This document shows, piece after piece, positions 1-9,215 of a DNA stretch of 64,000 nucleotides; position 1 is the stretch's first letter, and each line of letters opens with the position of its first letter. The stretch lies in NCBI GenBank assembly GCA_002633025.1, contig NMRB01000105.1, positions 547,577 through 611,576 of the forward strand, written 5' to 3'. The notes under the pieces are model-generated. The model ran no database searches and had not been told where the DNA came from. It worked only from the letters and a program-made list of their open reading frames with translations. The position numbers and the translations under genes were made by a program. The DNA is from Notospermus geniculatus (lineage: Eukaryota > Nemertea > Pilidiophora > Heteronemertea > Lineidae).

Positions 1-1569
1 AAATCACTAAAAGTGCTATTTCTCCCTTACCAAGAGATGGATCTTTGTCAAATTTTCATCATGGGTATATCTAATGAGGATACACAAGATAATACTTGAG
101 TTTTTAAATTTGACCTACTTTGCAAGGTCACAGGGGTCAAAGTTTGTCTGAAATTACGAAATTGGCTCTTTTTGTAATGGCTTGACCTATTGCTTTGAAA
201 CTTCGCACATGCATGTATCTACCTCTAGGCTGTAACAACTCAGAAGAATTTTCGGCAAAATCTGATTCTTGACTTTGCCACTGGGGGGCTAAAACCCAAA
301 ACATAAAGTTTGGTTTCTCCCTAACAAAGTGATGGATCTTTGTCAAATTTCTATCAAGGGTAAATAGGATACATAACATAATACTGCTTCAAGCCAAGCG
401 GGCACAGTGCCATTGGCACTATTTTCTGACTGATTTCTGCCATGAATGATTTATAAAAAAGGGTTCAAATTAGGGGTTTGAGGGACTTACTCAATATCGC
501 CTGCGTCATGTCCCATGTGACTGACCCTGAAGGGCATTTAGAGGTCACTGGTCATAAATAATCCAGCATGGTGTGTGTTGTTGCTAAAAGGATACTTTAG
601 AGGTCATTGACTGTTACAATGTTCTATTATTGCGTGTTCAAATTTGGTCTCTTTCAATCGTTGATTACTTAAGGATTACTCGTTAATACTCTGGCATGTG
701 TTCACAAGGCATGTATTAAGGATTGTTGTTATAATGGATTCATGTTGACCTAATGCCCCTGTAGGGGGTTGGTGGACACAAAATAGTGATGGCAATACAA
801 TATTAACCACCTGCTGGTCTGTTATGATCAATTTGGTAGTACATTCTTGCTGAGCTTTAAGCTACGGTCGCACCTGTTGAAAATAACTATGTTTTTCCAG
901 ACTCGTGTCAAACCCGTGTGTACGAAAATCCCGGCGAGAGGTCACAATACTACATGACAGGGGCAATGCATGCATTGACTCTTCGGTCATTTCTGTATTG
1001 GCACACATTGTCGGAGGCACGAAAACGATGTCACTTAATGGCTGCGCCATCTGTCGCCGTGCTAAGAACTAACAAAAACACAGAGATTTCGAAAAGCACG
1101 GCGAGCTTGCCGTGTTGCCAAAACCCGTGTTTTTCAGACACAGGGTTCTTGAAGCCCGGCAATTCATAGGTGTGACCGAAAAAAAAAAACCGCGGATTTT
1201 ATGTGGTGTAACCACGGCTATAATGAATTGCTGTTTTAATCAAGGGACCTTCGACAGACGAAAGTAAAGTATATAAGTTACACTGCGAACTCAAAGTGAC
1301 ACTTAACAAAAAAATATTTCACTTTAGGCGAATGTCAATCAGTTGGGAAGATGATGAACTTCCTGGATCAAATTAATTGGTTTGTCACGGAATTTCATGC
1401 TGACAATTTCAAATTTTCAGAATCTAATGGGAAATGCCGCTCATGCAAATAATCGTTTAAAGTATCTTTTTTCTCAGGTTTTTCGCAGGGATGACTTGTT
1501 GGTATATTTAGGTAGCAACACATCCTGTATGTCAGTCACTAATGGTGGCTCCCTCTTTTGTCATTACAG
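1..1569 (+). other. Intronic sequence upstream of the first exon
   Basis: No coding signal seen. It holds two related blocks (about 18-100 and 313-385, sharing GATGGATCTTTGTCAAATTT) that look like units of a repeat of about 295 bp cut by the window edge, and one foldback element at 865-1178. It must be intron because the exon at 1570 opens at an acceptor. Confidence 0.6.
865..1178. mobile_element. Foldback MITE with CGGTCGCACCT ends
   Basis: Termini CGGTCGCACCTGT and AATTCATAGGTGTGACCG are inverted repeats of each other with few mismatches. The inner part is partly palindromic (ACCCGTGTGTACGAAAATCC against AAACCCGTGTTTTTCAGACA). No coding capacity, so a non-autonomous DNA transposon is the simplest reading. 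Confidence 0.6.
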
Positions 1570-1732
1570 CCTCGCTATTCACGGACTAGAAGTCAAAGTC
1601 CGAGCCACTCTACATCATCAAAGAGTACACCACTGAGAAAGCCACGTCAGAAACCTGTGCCTCCAGTAGCGCCACCTTTACCGCCTCCACAAGCGGTACC
1701 GCCTGCTCCGGCGAATCTTCCAGAGGAAAAAG
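1570..1732 (+). CDS. KDM3: KDM3/JMJD1C-like histone demethylase, internal exon (first in window)
   Basis: Internal coding exon of 163 bp, phase 0 in and phase 1 out. It follows a TTACAG acceptor and ends at a GTAAGA donor. It encodes about 54 residues: a Ser/Arg-rich start (PRYSRTRSQSPSHS) followed by a proline-rich stretch (PPVAPPLPPPQAVPPAPA) ending LPEEK. The trailing G plus AA from the acceptor of the next exon (9216) rebuilds a Glu codon, giving LPEEKEKPPEK with no frame break. No domain is visible and low-complexity N-terminal sequence is normal for long KDM3 proteins. The start codon is not here because the exon opens at an acceptor, so earlier exons lie outside the window. Seen: open frame, splice sites, phase match. 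Inferred: membership in the demethylase gene, resting on continuity with downstream exons. Confidence 0.7.
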
Positions 1733-1825
1733 GTAAGATTTTGTGAGGGAAAGAATCTGTGGAGGGCAAGCGTCCATTTGCAGGTGCTGGGTTGTGGCCT
1801 AATGACTGAAAATCTGCACCAAATT

Positions 1826-2020
1826 GTGAGGCGGTCTAGGAAAACCCGGCGGATGTCGCGTTTGAGGAAAGTGTTTTAAATGGCCTTGGTGAACCCACAC
1901 ATTTCAACAGCTGAAATGTACTTCGTAACAGGTTAACAGTTACAGATCAATGCGCGGGCAATCTGAAAGCCCTTGTTGATCATTCAGCAACATCTGACGG
2001 GTTTTCCTAGACCGCCTCAC
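1826..2020 (+). mobile_element. MITE-1, full copy (GTGAGGCGGTCTAGGAAAAC ends)
   Basis: 195-bp element with inverted ends GTGAGGCGGTCTAGGAAAAC and GTTTTCCTAGACCGCCTCAC. The body has the marker words AACAAGGGCTGTCAGATTG (complement strand) and CCAAGGCCATTAACACTTTC (complement strand) shared by all copies. It is flanked by AATT on both sides, which also extends the palindrome, so the target duplication is uncertain. Confidence 0.75.
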
Positions 2021-2510
2021 AATTGCTGACTCTTTGCTTCTTTGAACCTCCTGTAGGACTGTAAAGGGTTAACTTGTTAGCGGTCATGTGTGAAAACGCC
2101 AACAAAAACTCAGAGAGGTGCTATTGTTGTCAAATTGATCACAAGAGCTGTGCGTGATGTAAGCGAATGTAATTCCCGTGATTACCGCCTGTGATGCAAT
2201 TGGAGTGCCAAGATTGGATCGTTTTATGCAGGGGTGAAGGTCATTCGTCAGTCCCGCCTTGGTGGAAGAAAGATCCATGTTTTTCGGTGGTGGTGGTGTT
2301 GGTGGTGGGGGAGGGGGGTAAGTGGTGGAGAATGTAAATGCAGCAAGGAAAAGGGTTTGGATCTTGTCGCCAACTGTCCAACCCTTATTTGAAAACGTCC
2401 TCATGAAAAGTGTGGTCAGAAGCGACTGAAGACAACAAGAAGCAACCGTTGGCAATGAGTAGACGATGAGCAACTGGCTGGAACTAGGGGCAGCGGTCAG
2501 CAATAGCGTT

Positions 2511-2645
2511 GCCAGTGCGCGTACATCGGCCTGTTTGAGCATCGGATCAGTTGCTGCTGATTCCAGGTAGTCGCCATCCGTTGCCAAAAACGCCATTGTC
2601 GGCAGTTGCTTCCAGTTGCAAGGCCGATGTACGCTAGGCTTAATA
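2511..2645. mobile_element. Partial relative of the 26004 element
   Basis: CGCGTACATCGGCC and GGCCGATGTACGCTAGGCTT form an inverted pair about 100 bp apart, and the right end matches the terminus at 26364. The true left boundary is not clear; GCAACTGGCTGGAACT-like words further left (from about 2460) may also belong. Confidence 0.4.
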
Positions 2646-3097
2646 CTTGCCCTGGCATTGACACTCGGGTGGACCACGGCTTTTAGTCCCATCCAACGGA
2701 CCCTCAATATTTCACAACTTAACACCAACAGAAGCTGGACCCCGGCAATGCCAGACCTCTGGGACGTTACAACTGCGATTTTAGTGTGTCTACAGTAACT
2801 ACAACACTGATATAGTACAAATAGTTACTATCCAGGTTTTTCGTCCGTCATTGCCATCTCCGCCCACCCATTTGTCAAAGCCTGCCCTAGCACCAGATTA
2901 CTGTTGGCATAATCAGGAACGTTATTACACACATCTCCCATGGGTTATGGGAAATATCGATTTTGTGGCGTTGAGCCTGATTGTGCATAACATGCAGCGA
3001 GCGTGATCAATAGCCAGTGATGTAAAAATAAAACATATAATGGATCTATGTTGATGAATTGACATCGGCCGCTGCAATAACGAGTCGGGTTGTGGTA

Positions 3098-3339
3098 TAG
3101 ACGATTCTCGAATTCGCAGATCTGCGGCAGCGCACTTCCGCCGCAATCTCAACCACAACCTCAATCTGAAACCAGCTGATGTGACGCAACCCATGATTCA
3201 GCAATGGTCGAGTCTGACGCAACGTCTTTGTCATGGGGTTCTCTGCGTCGCGTCATTCAGTTTCAGACCGAGGTTGTGGTTGAGATTTCGGTGGAAGTGC
3301 ACAGATCTTTGTCGTTTACGTCAATATGAGAACGCTCTG
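3098..3339. mobile_element. MITE-3 foldback copy (TAGACGATTCTC ends)
   Basis: Almost the whole element is a long imperfect palindrome: left arm TAGACGATTCTCGAATTCGC and CTCAATCTGAAACC, right arm GGTTGTGGTTGAGATTTCGG and TTTGTCGTTTACGTCAATAT. No coding capacity. Confidence 0.7.
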
Positions 3340-3463
3340 CATGTTGACAATAGTAGTGGACAGCAGTGATAATCGTTGAGTAAACTGATGACCAGTGATG
3401 ATCACCTGCGACATGCGCCTGCTTTTGCTGGAGCGGGTCACATTTTACCCTGCTGCATCCATT

Positions 3464-3718
3464 CAGTGTTCTAGCCAGAAATTTTTCCAAACAGGGCGGG
3501 ATGACTGAATTTACCTATGATTTTAAGGCCCTGGATTTTCAAACAGGGTGGGAGTGAAATACGGAACCCCGATCACGCAGGGTGGTGTAATAGAAAATGC
3601 ATTGCAATAAGTTGCATTTTTAAACAGGGTGGTAAAAATTTGAACAGGGTTGTAAAATGACCTCTGAATTTTGAACAGGGTGGTACTGCCCTGTGAAATT
3701 GGCCTGGATAGAACACTG
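3464..3718. mobile_element. CAGTG-ended element with CCATT duplication
   Basis: 255 bp from CAGTGTTCTAGCCAGAAATT to TGGCCTGGATAGAACACTG. The five bases CCATT occur immediately on both sides (3459-3463 and 3719-3723). The inside repeats AACAGGGTGG-like words several times. Confidence 0.68.
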
Positions 3719-5287
3719 CCATTTGTCTGATGCATGCACTTCAGGATCCGTTTATCTCAATGAAACCACAACAATAACATGACATCAGTTCACATTCCAC
3801 AGCAGCATGGTGCCTGGTGTTTGTGTCTCCTGGAGATTGAGTCATGCAGCCTACATAAAAACCACAAAACATTCACAAACAAAATGCCAAATTCCTCCAC
3901 AAAACTGGGATCTAATGCAAATTCCAAAACACTTGCTTCTATTATAAGCTCTTTTGGTTGTATCATCCTGAGGGCCTCGCCTTTCTTTTCCTTCCAAGAA
4001 AAGTCTGCCCTATTTACTTCCTCCAATGACCCATACAACTTGTTAACAAGCCATTGTACATAAGTCAGCCAAAAAACTCACCAAATACTATAGAAACTTT
4101 GTCGCCTAATTATTTCCTTTTGATGAGTATAATCTGTTTTGAAAAAAGACCCCTGCTGAATATTTTGCAGTCTGTGGCCGTAATTGGTGCCTTTTGATTA
4201 GGGCAAGCAAAAAAATTCTGTGTTTCTGGTCATTTGGAATTTTCCAACTGACCCTCAAAAAAATTCTGACTGGCCAGGAAACAATTTTTTTTCTCTCACA
4301 AAAATGCATCAAATCTATCAAAATTAATCTCTTTTGCTCTCTAGGCCTTTAGTCATGGATGTCAGAGCAGCTTTTGAGGCTGTTCCTGGCTTCTAGATAA
4401 CCTTTAGCACAATCTCTGTAGCTGCAATAAAATTATCTGTGCCAAAAATGGGAAATAAAAAAAATCCTGAATGTCCGACCCTCGATTTTTGGAAATCGCT
4501 GATGACCAGAAACACACACTTTATTTTGCTAGGCCTTAGAGTAATGGTGCTTGTGGTTTGTACAGCACCTGCACTGTTGTTAAGGTGCAGTGAATTAAAT
4601 CCTATTGTCACCTTACCCCATACTGTTAAAACCAACTTTCAATAGCTATTGTTGTTGTCAATCCCAAAAGATCTGGATTGTAATGCAAATTTTGGATAAA
4701 AACGTCATACCTCCCATTGCTCGAGACTATTCAAACCTTCCCCGATTGACCTAATTCCACTGTTCAAATGGTGTTTACCAAGTCATAACAATGATTTTAT
4801 TGTGGTGTGTCCAAGAATTTCGCCGAGGGGGTGACCATGTGGAAGGTTGAATCATTCGGACAGGAAGTAGCAGAACATGCAGGTCGACTTTGAAAGTGCA
4901 CCACGTTTATTTATGATTCTGTGGAATGGGGGAGTATAGCGTGATTCAGACCACGGCTATTCGGTGCAGTTCAATTTATTACATGGATTTATCATCATAT
5001 ACGTTTAAGTTAATAGTGAGAGCTGTTTCTAACTTGTGGATTTAATAGTGGAGCTATATAGACTGCGTGAGTATACAGCCCGATGAACCAAACGGATGTT
5101 TTTTCCCATAATATGTATAAACGTGACCTGCATTTCATGATTGCCGTTTTAGTCGTGGAACCTGCTGATCGTGGTGGCAGCGTATGGCGTGACCTGCGTT
5201 CTGGATTTCTTGGTAGGCCTAATTTTGTGGCAATTCTTTTCACGCCAGCTCATATTGTGTACGATCTTGTCAGTCACAAACTACCCA

Positions 5288-5450
5288 GAAGCACACCATG
5301 CAATATTGCAAGCGATCTGCTCACCACCGAGCAAAATAGGCTGTTGACGCCAGGTGTGCGCTGGACAGCGATGCGTGGAATCTTCTCGCCAGTGATGATC
5401 ACCAATACCAAACAATACCAAAACCGATATGCCTGGTGTGCTGCTGGCTT
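5288..5450 (+). mobile_element. MITE-2, shortened copy
   Basis: Starts with the remnant AGAAGCACACCATGCAATAT and keeps the family marker words GGCTGTTGACGCCAGG, GACAGCGATGCGTGGAATCT and CCAAACAATACCAAAACC. It ends GCCTGGTGTGCTGCTGGCTT. The right-hand third found in full copies (GCGGTGGCTGGCGAG) is deleted. Confidence 0.65.
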
Positions 5451-5972
5451 AATTCAGCTTACTGACCTGCAAACACAAAACAAAGTTCCTGATGTATATG
5501 TCGGCTAGTTGTCTCGGAAGATTTGAAATGCGTGAATTTCAAAAAAATAGCCTACTGTGTGTTGAACAACTGCAGAATAAACCTGATATATCAACTTTTG
5601 TGTCATGGAAAGAATAGTAAAGAAGTCGTGGCAAGTAGAGTGTTGACCGACTTTGAGGTTCAGTAACCACACAAGGCCTATTGTACTGTAGTTCCTCTTC
5701 AGAGCCAATATTCTCTGTTAGTCATGGTAAAAAGAAAACCGAGGAGTGAACGCATGTCTAGTGCGATTGTCACGCTATCTTATCCTTTTGACCGAGAAAT
5801 GTCAACTTTATATTTAGGTTGTGAAATTCTTTATCAGTCCTCTATGGCCTTTGTGTAGGAAATGGGGCAACCGTGTTTACTCATGCCTTGAGACCACATC
5901 CTGGATGCCAAATATGGGCTTTGTTTGATATGCAGTTAAAGGCAGGTAACATATCTGTTCGTCCAATATTTA

Positions 5973-6429
5973 AGCCAGCAGCACTCCAGGTGAAATCACA
6001 AGCGATCTACTCGCCACCATCGTCTCACCAGCCACCAGCCACCGCAGACTAAAATATGCTTTGGTATAGACCATTCTGAAATTGACATAAACGACAAAGA
6101 TCTGCGCACTTTCGTTGAAATCTCAAACACAACCTCGGTCTGAAGCTGAATGACGTGACGCAGGCAACCCCATGACAGTGACTTCGACGACGTTGCATCA
6201 GACTCGACCATTGCTGAATCGTGGATGGCATCACGTCAGCCGGTTTCAGATCGAGGTTCTGGTTGAGGTTTCAGCGGAAGTGCGCAGATCTGCGAATTTG
6301 AGAATCATCTATTGTTTGACAATGGGCGAACATAGCTGGGGAGAAGATTCTACGCATCGCCGTCCAGCACACACCTGGCGTCAGCAGCTGATTTTGCTCG
6401 CTTGCGATATCGCCGAGGTGCTGCTGGCT
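5973..6429 (-). mobile_element. MITE-2 copy interrupted by a MITE-3
   Basis: Left end AGCCAGCAGCACTCCAGG, right end GCCGAGGTGCTGCTGGCTT. In the middle the family word TTGGTATTGTTTGAC is split as TTGGTA, then MITE-3 (6066-6311), then TTGTTTGAC. The host element is therefore older than the MITE-3 insertion. Confidence 0.72.
6066..6311. mobile_element. MITE-3 foldback copy inside MITE-2
   Basis: Bounded by TAGACCATTCTGAAATTGAC and TTTGAGAATCATCTA. Insertion into TTGGTATTGTTT with TA on both sides suggests a TA target duplication, as in Tc1/mariner-type elements. Confidence 0.72.
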
Positions 6430-6480
6430 TTAGGCCTATTGCATCTGGAAAAAAGGCAGACCTCCCAACATCACAACTAG

Positions 6481-6792
6481 AATACACCGATTTCACATCT
6501 CGCACGATCGCAGCGCCCCTGGTAGAATTTGGCTTGGCCACTTCCGTTTTCAACCTCACTACCAGGAGTAGGGGCAAAAATTACTGGATCGAGGTTGAAT
6601 TGCGCACATTGGTTTCAAATGCTGCCACCAGGGGATGGATCCCTGGCCGCGGTATCGGGAACCAACATGTGTTTTTCAACCTCGATAAGGAAATATTTGC
6701 CTTACTCCTGGTAGTGAGGTTGAAAACGGAAGTGGCTGAGCCAAATTCTACCAGGGGTGCTACGATCGTGCGAGATGTGAAATCGGTGTATT
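6481..6792. mobile_element. 312-bp foldback with about 110-bp arms
   Basis: Left arm starts AATACACCGATTTCACATCT and right arm ends AGATGTGAAATCGGTGTATT. The arms stay complementary through CTACCAGGAGTA/TACTCCTGGTAG, so over 100 bp can pair. The central part is unpaired. No coding capacity. Confidence 0.68.
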
Positions 6793-7284
6793 AGCTGCAA
6801 TGGCGTTTAGTTAGGCGCTTTTTTATTGAGTTTCGCCTGTACATGTTTAGCCAGGGCCGATTATGATCAAATCAAGTGCTCTTCAAACCTGAAAACATCC
6901 TTAAACTGGAAGTGTCAGGATATTCCCGGCTTGTTCCAAGGAATGCCAATTATCCTGCATAATTAGACCGAATAATGAGGGATTTTGGATTGTTACTGGT
7001 AATTGGCATGTGGGTATAGTTTGATTGTGATCACAGCAGTTTGAGGACATCCGGGGCAGGTTATAATGATTCCTATAGTGACTTTGATGTTTTTGGCCAT
7101 TTGTCAATCTCCTCCCATTTTCGAATCAATTACATAATTCAAAGTGGTCAGTGATCTAGTCCAGGGCAATCTGTTTGTAATTATCTGATCACAACTCATC
7201 ATGGCCTTTAAAAATGTGGTTATTTTGCGTGGTTTCATGGGAACCTTTGGTTGTCATGTGGTCTGATGTAATGACGCTTGAAAT

Positions 7285-7378
7285 AGATGACAACTTGGAT
7301 CCAGGAAACTGGACAACTTAGATCCAGGAACCCTGGACAACTTAGTTCCAGGAACCAGGAAAACTTAGATCCAGGAAG
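7285..7378. repeat. Short tandem repeat of GATCCAGGAA units
   Basis: About four units of roughly 28 bp built on CTTAGATCCAGGAACCCTGG. It is not copied in the second haplotype because overlap A begins downstream. Confidence 0.6.
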
Positions 7379-7705
7379 GACACAAGATCCTGAATTCATG
7401 GAATGAGGACCATGAATGCAGCAAGCTGAGATTATAATACACCTGGTTTCACCTGAAGGGTGTGGGATTTCTTTTATATCAAAAAATTCCCCTTGATAGG
7501 CATGTTTATGGGTGCCAATTTCAATCACATGTGTTCACTGGTTCAGATATAGGCCCACCTGCATCAGTTTCAAGGAAGTTCTCTGAATTCCTGGTTTGCC
7601 AATTATTTATGCTTTGAACATGTGGAATGAGATGTCATGGGCTACTCTTGCATGTGCTCGGTTTGACTGAGAATGCTTCAAATATGAAGGTGAACCTGAA
7701 CCCTA

Positions 7706-7920
7706 AAGCCATACCAGACGATATCGAAAGCGGTCTAATCGCCACCGATATTCTAACCAGCCACTGCAAACAAGGCGATGTCAATTTTGGTATTGTTTGA
7801 TAATAATGGGTGAGCATCGCTTGCGAGAAGATTCCAAGCGACGCTGTCCTGGTGTCAACAGAAGATTTTGCTCATTGGCGATCAGATTGTGTGCGATATC
7901 GCCTGGTGTGCTGCTGGCTC
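7706..7920 (-). mobile_element. MITE-2 copy (first haplotype of overlap A)
   Basis: Runs from a degraded end (AAGCCATACCAGACGATATC) to GCCTGGTGTGCTGCTGGCT, with the family words TTGGTATTGTTTGA and TTCCAAGCGACGCTGTCC in reverse orientation. Its partner in the other allele is 8886-9100. Confidence 0.7.
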
Positions 7921-8034
7921 AAAAATCATAATTTCAGGGTGGAGTTTCAAGGGAGCGAGCCTGCTTATATTCCTTGCTGATGTCAACTTGCCTGAATCAC
8001 CATCTAATGTCATCTTCTCTGTTATATTTTTCAG

Positions 8035-8741
8035 AAAAACCTCCTGAAAAACCCGCGGCACGAAGTCGAACACGGGAAAGAAAACGAAAGTCAGTGGATA
8101 CATGTGCAAAACCTGTAGTTACTGATGTAAAAAAGACACAAGTACCGCCCGTTAGCAGTGGTAGTACGAATTCTAGTAAACGTGCCAAGTCCAATGATAA
8201 ACCTATCGGCGGAAATACTCTCAGTGAACTTTCTTGTGATTCTGTGGCAGCGCCCCCACAAGGCCATGTAAAACCAGCAGCTAAACCGAAGGAAAAGCGA
8301 CCAAAACGACCAAAGTCAAAATTGGAGAAAAATGAGAAAACGGACTCAAGTAAATCTAAATTAGTGAAACGAGATATTGTCGCGGCGCCCCCTGTGGACC
8401 CTGTGAACGTTAGTGAAACTGTTTCGACAGTTTGTAAACAAACTGTTGAGTCGCCTGCTTCTGTTGAGCAGAAGGTCAAATCAGACGATATCAAAACTGT
8501 TGTGGAACAGGCTGAAAGTCAGGTGTCAGTGGAATCGGTGAAACCTACGGAGTCTTCTGGGAGTTCTGTGTGTGTGAATTCTGATAAACCGAAGCCAAAT
8601 CCGCAAGGTCCGGACGTAAAGGAGAAATCCGTTCATAAAAAATCTGAAAAGGAACGGAACAAAGACAAACCGGAAAAAGAACGGCACAAATCTGATAAGG
8701 AACGACAGAAGGATAAACCAGAAAAGGAGCGCCATAAGGAA
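8035..8741 (+). CDS. KDM3: Redundant partial copy of the large exon (alternate haplotype)
   Basis: This is the 5' part of the large exon with the same TTTTTCAG acceptor and an open frame for about 236 codons. It runs into a single N at 8742 inside the Lys/Glu tandem repeat, after which the sequence restarts in upstream intron. Against 9216-9921 I count ten amino-acid changes (for example P/A, A/T, D/V, L/S, S/P, S/L, G/A) and about four silent changes, with no frameshift. The intron before it is duplicated too. It lacks the rest of the exon and any donor, so it is best read as the other allele left in the assembly by an unmerged overlap, not as a second gene or an alternative exon. Confidence 0.75.
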
Positions 8742-8885
8742 NATCAGTTTCAAGGAAGTTCTCTGAATTCCTGGTTTGCCAATTATTTATGCTTTGAACA
8801 TGTGGAATGAGATGTCATGGGCTACTCTTGCATGTGCTCGGTTTGACTGAGAATGCTTCAAATATGAAGGTGAACCTGAACCCTA

Positions 8886-9100
8886 AAGCCATACCAGACG
8901 ATATCGAAAGCGGTCTAATCGCCACCGATATTCTAACCAGCCACTGCAAACAAGGCGATGTCAATTTTGGTATTGTTTGATAATAATGGGTGAGCATCAC
9001 TTGCGAGAAGATTCCAAGCGACGCTGTCCTGGTGTCAACAGCTGATTTTGCTCATTGGCGATCAGATCAGTGTGCGATATCGCCTGGTGTGCTGCTGGCT
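8886..9100 (-). mobile_element. MITE-2 copy (second haplotype of overlap A)
   Basis: Allelic copy of 7706-7920 with a few SNPs. It ends about 115 bp before the acceptor of the large exon. Confidence 0.7.
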
Positions 9101-9215
9101 CAAAAATCATAATTTCAGGGTGGAGTTTCAAGGGAGCGAGCCTGCTTATATTCCTTGCTGACGTCAACTTGCCTGAATCACCATCTGATGTCGTCTTCTC
9201 TGTTACATTTTTCAG

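Larger units (their letters stand above)
1733..9215 (+). other. Intron 1 in window, rich in MITEs
   Basis: Spans from donor 1733 to acceptor 9216 but includes the redundant copy of overlap A, so the real intron is about 6.3 kb (the alternative acceptor copy is at 8034). It contains MITE-1, MITE-2, MITE-3, a CAGTG element, a 312-bp foldback and a short tandem repeat, listed separately. Between 3720 and 5290 and between 6800 and 7280 I see no gene or clear element. Confidence 0.65.

Noticed and set aside
4190-4540. Inverted pair GTGTTTCTGGTCAT / ATGACCAGAAACAC as a transposon
   Set aside because: Arms are short and imperfect, and neither boundary nor target duplication could be placed.
5083-5508. 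A 141-codon open frame on the + strand
   Set aside because: Its second half is MITE-2 sequence and no family is recognisable; composition is like the surrounding intron.
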